64,000 nucleotides of DNA from Rhynchopus sp. YZ270_cl-10 (Eukaryota; Euglenozoa; Diplonemea; Diplonemida; Diplonemidae): the NCBI GenBank assembly GCA_964035575.1, contig OZ037860.1, positions 1,078,689 to 1,142,688 on the forward strand, written 5' to 3'. This document shows positions 36,422 through 47,000 of this stretch, in pieces (position 1 is the first letter of the stretch; every line of letters begins with the position of its first letter). The position numbers and the translations under genes were made by a program. Under the pieces are notes generated by a model that was not told where the DNA came from, searched no databases, and saw only the letters and a program-made list of their open reading frames with translations.

Positions 36422-37994
36422 GGGGCCGCAGTCCCCTAAGGAAATTATGTAACAATAATTCATTTTGCCACTTTTTGGCGTATAGTGGCCACAACCTGCA
36501 GAGAACCACCCCAGAATAGGTCAGAAACACCCTGTGAGGCAAAATTGGGTGAAAATTCGACTCCAGAATGTGAAAAAATGGGAAAAAATAGCAAAAAACT
36601 GGCTTTTTGGGGGTTTTGGCCATTTCGGCCAAAACCCCGATTTTTCATGAAAAAACATGAAAAAAACACCAAATTCGATGTTTCAGAGAGTCATTTGAGA
36701 CCTATTTTGCCCCAAAAACGTGCTTGGAGTCCATTCTCGCCTGTTTTTCACATTTTTACGCCTTTTCTTTGGTGAATTTGGCCAAAATTTGGTCAAAATG
36801 ACCCCCTGTCCACCCCCTGTCTACCCCCTGTCCAAGGCCAGGATTTTTCCCCTGGCCATCACATAAAGTAGGGTATGGTGCAAATTTTGGTACATACCCC
36901 CCCAAAAAATGGTCTGCGGACCCAACGGAACCGTTTTTTTACCCTTTGGAGGACTCAGAAGCACTAGAAATGGGGAAAATGAGTGAAAAATTGCCCTCCC
37001 CCCCAGAGAGGGGGGTAGGGGCGGTTTTTGGGCTAAAAAATGCCAAATTAGGGCCGCCAGAGGCCTCTTGGGGTCACTCTCCTGTGGAAATCGTACTCCT
37101 AGGGGTCCTGTGGGCCTGATTTCGACGAGCTGCACCCTTTTGGGCCCCCCGAACCGATCTTGGTTTGAAATATTGAGTCGAATATGACCCCTGGACAGGG
37201 GGTAGACAGGGGTCATTTTGACCTCAAAACACCAAAAAGCGGCCAAAAAAAGTACCTAAAGTGTCCAAAACAGGTCGGAATAGACTCACGGGACATCCCT
37301 GGGGTAGTTTTGTGTCCAAGCAGCTGTCATGATGTCGAAATTTTACAATTTTTTTGAAAATTTGGTCAAAAATGGTCATTTGTCCCAAAATGGCCCAAAT
37401 GGCCGTTTTGTGCTTTATTTTCCATTTTTTTTGTGTTTCTGGTAATCAGTCACCCAAAAAAGAGGACACATTTTTGCCATACCATACATATTTGTTCGGT
37501 TCCTCCCATTTTTTGTGCAATTTTTCGTGTTTTTTGCATTTTTTTTTGCATTTTTTTTTGACCAAAACTTAGTGAAACTTAGTAAAACTTAGTGAAACTT
37601 AGCAAAACTTAGTGAAACTTAGTGAAAATTTGCTGGAAAAACCCCCAACAAAACCATTTCTTGAGCGGAATACCCCCCTGTATGGGTAATTGTGGTTGAA
37701 AATAGGTGCCTAGAATATGTTCTGAGTGGTTTTGGGGGTGAAATAGCCCCAAATACCCCCACAAAGCAAAAAATGTGCCAAAATTGGCCATTTTGCCCCA
37801 AATGGCCAAAAAGGCTGAAAATCCTATTTTTTCACACTTTTTTCACTTTCTGAGGTGCCAAACCATGAAATTCTGGGTCACACTGCCCCGGAAACCTATT
37901 TTGGGTGTCAGACACACCCTGAGGTGCCCACTAGATGCCCAAAAAATGACGAAATAATTATTGTTACATAATTTCCTTAGGGGACTGCGGCCCC
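36422..37994. mobile_element. 1,573-bp non-autonomous DNA transposon-like element with 39-bp TIRs and TA flanks
   Basis: The ends are perfect 39-bp inverted repeats (36422-36460 and 37956-37994) that begin GGGGCCGCAGTCCCCTAAGG, and each is flanked outside by TA (36420-36421 and 37995-37996), as for Tc1/mariner-type insertions. I find no transposase-like frame, so it would be a non-autonomous copy. The inside is biased toward GGCCAAAA/TTTTGGCC words. It holds an internal inverted pair of CCCCCTGTC-type repeats (36792-36835 against 37188-37230) and a 10-bp tandem repeat. The TIR itself can fold (GGGG...CCCC). Confidence 0.75.
37565..37628 (+). repeat. 10-bp tandem repeat AAACTTAGTG, about six copies
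   Basis: Units AAACTTAGTG, AAACTTAGTA and AAACTTAGCA follow each other inside the TA-flanked element. No coding significance seen. Confidence 0.9.
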
Positions 37995-38069
37995 TAGGGG
38001 GGGGGGGGTAACCCGGGGGGAGGGTGGGGGGGAAGCAACCTTAAAAACCTAAACACAAGTGTTTAGGAA

Positions 38070-40790
38070 CTGATGCGTTGTAACGGACGCGTTGTTACGG
38101 ATACGTTGTAACGGATGCGTTGTAACGTACGCGTTGTAACGGATGCTTTGATACGGCTGCGTTGTAACGGATGGGTTGTTACGGACGCGTTGTTACGGAT
38201 GCGTTGTTCCGGATGCAATGTAACGGATGCGTTGTTACGGATGCGTTGTAACGGATGCGTTGTAACGTACGCGTTGTAACGGATGCTTTGATACGGCTGC
38301 GTTGTAACGGATGGGTTGTTACGGACGCGTTGTTACGGATGCGATGTAACGGATGCGTTGTAACGGATGCTTTGATACGGCTGCGTTGTAACGGATGCGT
38401 TGTAACGGACGCGTTGTAACGGATGCGTTGTTACGGATGCGATGTAACGGATGCGTTGTAACGGATGCTTTGATACGGCTGCGTTGTAACGGATGCGTTG
38501 TAACGGACGCGTTGTAACGGATGCGTTGTTACGGATGCGATGTAACGGATGCGTTGTAACGGACGCGTTGTAACGGATGCGTTGTTACGGACGCGTTGTA
38601 ACGGATGCGTTGTTACGGATGCGTTGTAACGTACGCGTTGTAACGGATGCTTTGATACGGCTGCGTTGTAACGGATGCGTTGTTACGGACGCGTTGTTAC
38701 GGATGCGTTGTTACGGATGCGTTATTACGGATGCGTTGTTACGGATGCGTTGTAACGGACACGTTGTTACGGACGCGTTGTAACGGATGCGTTGTAACGG
38801 ATGCGTTGTTACGGATGCGTTGTTACGGACGCGTTGTAACGTACGCGTTGTAACGGATGCTTTGATACGGCTGCGTTGTAACGGATGCGTTGTAACGGAC
38901 GCGTTGTAACGGATGCGTTGTTACGGACGCGTTGTAACGGATGCGTTCTAACGGATGCGTTGTAACGTACGCGTTGTAACGGATGCTTTGATACGGCTGC
39001 GTTGTAACGGATGCGTTGTAACGGACGCGTTGTTACGGATGCGTTGTTCCGGATGCGATGTAACGGATGCGTTGTTACGGATGCGTTGTAACGGATGCGT
39101 TGTAACGTACGCGTTGTAACGGATGCTTTGATACGGCTGCGTTGTAACGGATGGGTTGTTACGGACGCGTTGTTACGGATGCGTTGTTCCGGATGCGATG
39201 TAACGGATGCGTTGTTACGTATGCGTTGTAACGGATGCGTTGTAACGGATGCGTTGTAACGGACGCGTTGTAACGGATGCGTTGTTACGGACGCGTTGTA
39301 ACGGATGCTTTGATACGGCTGCGTTGTAACGGATGCGTTGTTACGGACGCGTTGTAACGGACGCGTTGATACGGATGCGTTGTAACGGATGCGTTGTTAC
39401 GGACGCGTTGTAACGGACGCGTTGTTACGGATGCGTTCTAACGGATGCGTTGTAACGTACGCGTTGTAACGGATGCTTTGATACGGCTGCGTTGTAACGG
39501 ATGGGTTGTTACGGACGCGTTGTTACGGATGCGTTGTTCCGGATGCGATGTAACGGATGCGTTGTTACGGATGCGTTGTAACGGATGCGTTGTAACGGAC
39601 GCGTTGTAACGGATGCGTTGTTACGGACGCGTTGTAACGGACGCGTTGTTACGGATGCGTTCTAACGGATGCGTTGTAACGTACGCGTTGTAACGGATGC
39701 TTTGATACGGCTGCGTTGTAACGGATGGGTTGTTACGGACGCGTTGTTACGGATGCGTTGTTCCGGATGCGATGTAACGGATGCGTTGTTACGGATGCGT
39801 TGTTACGGACGCGTTGTTACGGATGCGTTGTTCCGGATGCGATGTAACGGATGCGTTGTTACGGATGCGTTGTTACGGATGCGTTGTAACGGATGCTTTG
39901 ATACGGCTGCGTTGTAACGGATGGGTTTTTACGGACGCGTTGTTACGGATGCGTTGTAACGGATGCGTTGTAACGGACGCGTTGTAACGGATGCGTTGTT
40001 ACGGACGCGTTGATACGGATGCGTTGTAACGGATGCGTTGTTACGGACGCGTTGTAACGGACGCGTTGTTACGGATGCGTTGTTACGGATGCGTTGTTAC
40101 GGACGCGTTGTTACGGATGCGTTGTTCCGGATGCGATGTAACGGATGCGTTGTTACGGATGCGTTGTTACGGATGCGTTGTAACGGATGCTTTGATACGG
40201 CTGCGTTGTAACGGATGGGTTTTTACGGACGCGTTGTTACGGATGCGTTGTAACGGATGCGTTGTAACGGACGCGTTGTAACGGATGCGTTGTTACGGAC
40301 GCGTTGATACGGATGCGTTGTAACGGATGCGTTGTTACGGATGCGTTGTAACGGATGCGTTGTAACGTACGCGTTGTAACGGATGATTTGATACGGCTGC
40401 GTTGTAACGGATGCGTTGTTACGGACGCGTTGTTACGGATGCGTTGTTACGGATGCGTTGTTACGGATGCGTTGTTACGGATGCGTTGTAACGGATGCGT
40501 TGTTACGGATGCGTTGTTACGGATGCGTTGTTACGGACGCGTTGTTACGGATGCGTTGTTCCGGATGCGATGTAACGGATGCGTTGTTACGGATGCGTTG
40601 TTACGGACGCGTTGTTACGGATGCGTTGTTCCGGATGCGATGTAACGGATGCGTTGTTACGGATGCGTTGTTACGGATGCGTTGTAACGGATGCTTTGAT
40701 ACGGCTGCGTTGTAACGGATGGGTTTTTACGGACGCGTTGTTACGGATGCGTTGTAACGGACGCGTTGTTACGGATGCGTTGTAACGGAT
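38070..40790 (+). repeat. Second 14-bp minisatellite array with higher-order structure
   Basis: The same 14-bp period as 16048-16489, but with distinct variant units such as GATGCTTTGATACG, GCTGCGTTGTAACG, GATGGGTTGTTACG, GATGCGTTGTTCCG and GATGCGATGTAACG. The variants occur in fixed order and recur as longer blocks. No gene within. Confidence 0.95.
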
Positions 40791-41086
40791 GCCATATTCA
40801 CGAGCTAAAGGGGTATGTAGGTAGTGTTCAGTCAGGGGCACCTGTGGATTGGTACGACCTTTGAGGGAGGGGACAGAGTGTCAATAAATGCCACCTTTAC
40901 AGGTGCATCTCACTACACGTTCTCAGATTGTCCACCACTGCCCTCACCCCTCAGTCTCCAACCTCTCTACCGCCCCATACACCTTCTTCAATAATTCCGC
41001 TTGACCAGTATTTCTTTTGCTACCTTTCTGCCTCCACACACACCAAACATTTTCACTACAGAGACCCCCTTTGACTGAGGGAGGCA
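40791..41086. promoter_or_regulatory. 5' region of the mucin-like gene copy 2
   Basis: About 300 bp of unique sequence without a gene. The last 180 bp are C/T-rich on the plus strand (CCCTCACCCCTCAGTCTCC), as is the leader of the dynein gene. No TATA box is clear. Confidence 0.45.
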
Positions 41087-44000
41087 ATGTTGCTTCACCT
41101 ATTGTATGTTACTTCTGTCTATTCGGTGGATACAGCGACGATGACGCTGACAGAATCCCTGACGGTGACACTGCCAACTGCAACCGATTCTACCACGATG
41201 ACACTCACAATGCCCTCAGCAACAGTTACGAATACAAGATCGTTCACCTTCACCATGGGCACCGGAACAGAGACAATAACAAAAAGCCCTAGCATGACTA
41301 CAACACATACGGACACTGTGACGAGCTCAAACACCTTCACATTCTCGCTTCCGACAGCCACAGCTACAGAGTCTTTGACAATAACGACAACCCCAACAGA
41401 GACGATAACACAGACCCTTTCACCCACGGTCACAAACACAGCTACCTCTTCTCAAACGTTCTCTATCACGTTGCCTACTGTGACCTCAACTTTATCCCCA
41501 ACATTGACACACACACTGTCCAAAACTTCGACGGAGTCACTATCTGAAACGTTCTCAATCACCCTACCAACTTCAACAGATTCAGTCACACTCACCCTGC
41601 CAACTAGCACTGCATCAGCCACACTGACATTCAGTCTGCCGTCAGCCACTTCATCGTTGTCTCGCACTTTTTCATTCACGCTGCCGACAGCAACTGTGAC
41701 GACTTCTCTGACAGATACGTTTTCTCTTTCACCAACAGCAACATTGACGCAAACACAGACGTTTACGTTCACACTCCCAACTGCCACAGAGACACATACT
41801 GTCACGTTGTCACCCACTGAGTCACTCACCAAAACGCTATCTGAAAGTGTGTCGAAGACCGATACCTTAACTTTGTCTGAAACATTCTCGATCACTCTTC
41901 CCACTGGAACAGCAAGTGCGACTCCAACGTTGTCACACACACTGACAAAGACGCTGACGGAATCGCTTTCTGAGACGTTTTCGATCACCCTACCAACTTC
42001 AACAGATTCAGTCACACTCACCCTGCCAACTAGCACTGCATCAGCCACACTGACATTCAGTCTGCCTTCAGCCACTTCGTCGTTGTCTCGCACTTTTTCA
42101 TTCACGCTGCCGACAGCAACTGTGACGACTTCTCTGACAGATACGTTTTCTCTTTCGCCAACAGCATCATTGACGCAAACACAGACGTTTACGTTCACAC
42201 TCCCAACTGCCACAGAGACACATACTGTCACGTTGTCACCCACTGAGTCACTCACCAAAACGCTGTCTGAAAGTGTGTCGAAGACCGATACCTTGAGTTT
42301 ATCTGAAACATTTTCGATCACTCTTCGCACTGGAACAGGAAGTGCGAGTCCAACGTTGTCACACACACTTACGAAGACGCTGACTGAATCGCTTTCTGAG
42401 ACGTTTTCGATCACCCTACCAACTTCAACAGATTCAGTCACACTCACCCTGCCAACTAGCACTGCATCAGCCACACTGACATTCAGTCTGCCGTCAGCCA
42501 CTTCATCGTTGTCTCGCACTTTTTCATTCACGCTGCCGACAGCAACGGTGACGACTTCTCTGACAGATACGTTTTCTCTTTCGCCAACAGCAACACTGAC
42601 GCAAACACAGACGTTTACGTTCACACTCCCAACTGCCACAGAGACACATACTGTCACGTTGTCGCCCACAATTTCTATCACCAAAACGCTGTCGGAAAGT
42701 GTGTCGAAGACAGATACCTTAACTTTGTCTGAAACATTCTCGATCACTCTTCCCACTGGAACAGCAAGTGCGACTCCAACGTTGTCACACACACTTACGA
42801 AGACACTGACTGAATCTCTCTCTGAGACGTTCTCGTTCACCCTACCAACTTCAACGGATTCAGTCACACTCACCCTGCCAACTAGCACTGCATCAGCCAC
42901 GCTGACATTCAGTCTGCCTTCAGCCACTTCATCGTTGTCTCGCACTTTTACGTTCACACTGCCGACAGCAACTGTGACGACTTCTCTGACAGATACGTTT
43001 TCTCTTTCGCCAACAGCAACATTGACGCAAACACAGACGTTTACGTTCACACTCCCAACTGCCACAGAGACACATACTGTCACGTTGTCACCCACCGAGT
43101 CACTCACCAAAACGCTGTCGGAAAGTGTGTCGAAGACAGATACCTTGAGTTTATCTGAAACATTCTCGATCACTCTTCCCACTGGAACAGGAAGTGCGAC
43201 TCCAACGGTGTCACACACACTTACGAAGACGCTGACTCAATCGCTTTCTGAGACGTTTTCGATCACCCTACCAACTTCAACGGATTCAGTCACACTCACC
43301 CTGCCAACTAGCACTGCATCAGCCACACTGACATTCAGTCTGCCGTCAGCCACTTCGTCGTTGTCTCGCACTTTTTCATTCACGCTGCCGACAGCAACTG
43401 TGACGACTTCTCTGACAGATACGTTTTCTCTTTCGCCAACAGCATCATTGACGCAAACACAGACGTTTACGTTCACACTCCCAACTGCCACAGAGACACA
43501 TACTGTCACGTTGTCACCCACAATTTCTATCACCAAAACGCTATCTGAAAGTGTGTCGAAGACAGATACCTTGAGTTTATCTGAAACATTTTCGATCACT
43601 CTTCCCACTGGAACAGGAAGTGCGACTCCAACGTTGTCACACACACTTACGAAGACACTGACTGAATCGCTTTCTGAGACTCTCTCTTTTACCCTTCCTA
43701 CATCAACAGATTCAGTCACACTCACCCTGCCAACTAGCACTGCATCAGCCACGCTGACATTCAGTCTGCCTTCAGCCACTTCATCGTTGTCGCGCACTTT
43801 TTCATTCACGCTACCGACAGCAACTGTGACGACTTCTCTGACAGATACGTTTTCTCTTTCACCAACAGCAACATTGACGCAGACCCAGACGTTTACGTTC
43901 ACACTCCCAACTGCCACAGAGACACATACTGTCACGTTGTCACCCACCGAGTCACTCACCAAAACGCTGTCGGAAAGTGTGTCGAAGACCGATACCCTGA

Positions 44001-47000
44001 GTTTGTCTGAAACATTCTCGATCACTCTTCCCACTGGAACAGCAAGTGCGACTCCAACGTTATCACACACACTTACGAAGACGCTGACTGAATCACTCTC
44101 TGAGACGTTTTCGATCACCCTGCCAACATCAACGGATTCAGTCACACTCACCCTGCCAACTAGCACTGCATCAGCCACGCTGACATTCAGTCTGCCTTCA
44201 GCCACTTCATCGTTGTCTCGCACTTTTACGTTTACGCTACCGACAGCAACGGTGACGACTTCTCTGACAGATACGTTTTCCCTTTCGCCAACAGCAACAT
44301 TGACGCAAACACAGACGTTTACGTTCACACTCCCAACTGCCACAGAGACACATACTGTCACGTTGTCACCCACCGAGTCACTCACCAAAACGCTATCTGA
44401 AAGTGTGTCGAAGACAGATACCTTAACTTTGTCTGAAACATTCTCGATCACTCTTCCCACTGGAACAGCAAGTGCGACTCCAACGTTGTCACACACACTT
44501 ACGAAGACACTGACTGAATCGCTTTCTGAGACGTTTTCGATCACCCTACCAACTTCAACAGATTCAGTCACACTAACCCTGCCAACTAGCACTGCATCAG
44601 CCACACTGACATTCAGTCTGCCTTCAGCCACTTCATCGTTGTCTCGCACTTTTACGTTTACGCTACCGACAGCAACTGTGACGACTTCTCTGACAGATAC
44701 GTTTTCTCTTTCACCAACAGCAACACTGACGCAAACACAGACGTTTACGTTCACACTCCCAACTGCCACAGAGACACATACTGTCACGTTGTCACCCACT
44801 GAGTCACTCACCAAAACGCTGTCGGAAAGTGTGTCGAAGACCGATACCTTGAGTTTGTCTGAAACATTCTCGATCACTCTTCCCACTGGAACAGCAAGTG
44901 CGACTCCAACGTTATCACACACACTTACGAAGACGCTGACTGAATCACTCTCTGAGACGTTTTCGATCACCCTGCCAACATCAACGGATTCAGTCACACT
45001 CACCCTGCCAACTAGCACTGCATCAGCCACACTGACATTCAGTCTGCCGTCAGGCACTTCATCGTTGTCTCGCACTTTTACGTTCACGCTACCGACAGCA
45101 ACTGTGACGACTTCTCTGACAGATACGTTTTCTCTTTCACCAACAGCAACATTGACGCAGACCCAGACGTTTACGTTCACACTCCCAACTGCCACAGAGA
45201 CACATACTGTCACGTTGTCGCCCACAATTTCTATCACCAAAACGCTATCTGAAAGTGTGTCGAAGACCGATACCTTAACTTTGTCTGAAACATTTTCGAT
45301 CACTCTTCCCACTGGAACAGCAAGTGCGACTCCAACGTTGTCACACACACTGACAAAGACACTGTCGGAATCGCTTTCTGAGACGTTTTCGATCACCCTA
45401 CCAACTTCAACGGATTCAGTCACACTCACCCTGCCAACTAGCACTGCATCAGCCACGCTGACATTCACATTGCCAACAGCCACTTCATCGTTGTCTCACA
45501 CTTTTACGTTCACGCTACCGACAGCAACTGTGACGACTTCTCTGACAGATACGTTTTCTCTTTCACCAACAGCAACACTGACGCAAACACAGACGTTTAC
45601 GTTCACACTCCCAACTGCCACAGAGACACATACTGTCACGTTGTCACCCACTGAGTCACTCACCAATACTGAAAGTGTATCAGAGACAATATCTGTGTCT
45701 CCGACAGAGTCGTTCACATATTCGTTGACGTTGCCTACAGCGACCGCGACGGCTACTAGTACAATTTCGTTAAGTCCAACGTATTCTCTGACCGAAAGTT
45801 TGTCTCAAACGTTCTCGTACACCCTTCCCTCCCTGACTGGGTCGGTGACGCTTACTCTGCCCACATCTACCGCGACAGATACGCTGACACTGACGTTGCC
45901 GACTATGACTAACTCGCTTACGAGGACTTTTACATTTACACTACCGACACTGACTAGCACTTATACATTATCTGTGACGGAGTCGTTATCGCAGACGTTT
46001 TCGATGACTTTGCCTACCGTTACTGCAAGTGATACACACACGTTAAGTCATTCCCTCACTTTGACATACAGTTTAACGCTGCCCAGTGCAACTGAGTCTG
46101 ATACTGTGTCGATGACGTTGCCGACGGAGACATCGTCTTTTACGTTTTCACTCTCGCTGACTCTCCCGACGTCTACGGTGTCAGCCACGTTTAGTGACAC
46201 AGTGTCGCTTACACTCCCGACCATGTCAATGACACTGACGCCAACTGTGTCACTGACCTACACGTTGCCCACGCTGACTACGACGTCGACAGTTACTCTG
46301 ACGCTTCCGACTGCAACGGTGACACACACACTCACCCTAACGTTTACGTTGCCGACGGCGACGGAGTCTGCGACTGAGACACTCTCAGTTTCTCTCTCAC
46401 TTCCATCGGCTACTCTTTCTAGTTCCCTGACATGGTCACGTTCAATTAGTTTAACATTACCGACTAGCACAGCTTCCGATACGCTGACCTTGCCCACAGC
46501 AACGTCTACTATCTCCGTGACGTTGTCCCTACCTACTGCGACTGCCACGTTTACATTGCCAACAGGGACAGAGAGCGCCACGGTTTCATTAACATTGCCT
46601 ACCGCAACTGCGACGTACACGTTGCCGACAGGGACTGCATCTGCAACAGAGACCTTTACATTACCCACTGTGAGTTCTACATTTACATGGACGGTTTCGT
46701 TGACTCTTCCGACTGCAACAATGTCGACGACGGAGACATTATCGCTACCAACAGGGACAGCGACGGAGACATTGACACTTCCGACAGCGACAATGTCGAG
46801 CACAGAGACACTTACCCTTCCGACAGCGACAGAGTCAGCAACACTGACGCTCCCAACATCGACTGCGACATCGACAGAGACAATGACGTTGCCAACTTTG
46901 ACAGCTTCATGGACAGTGACACTCCCGACGATGACGAGCTCACACACGTACACTCTCACGCTTCCTACACAGACGGTGACAACCACTCTGGAACTACCAA

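Noticed and set aside
35778-37957. Several frames of 60-140 residues in and beside the TA-flanked element
   Set aside because: They are biased by homopolymer runs, overlap on both strands and show no recognisable domain.
16082-40785. Frames reading RMRCYGCVVTDALL in the minisatellites
   Set aside because: The 14-bp unit happens to lack stops; the frames break wherever a variant unit occurs and have no non-repeat part.
16048-40790. CRISPR-like arrays
   Set aside because: Tandem 14-bp units have no unique spacers, and the genome is eukaryotic.
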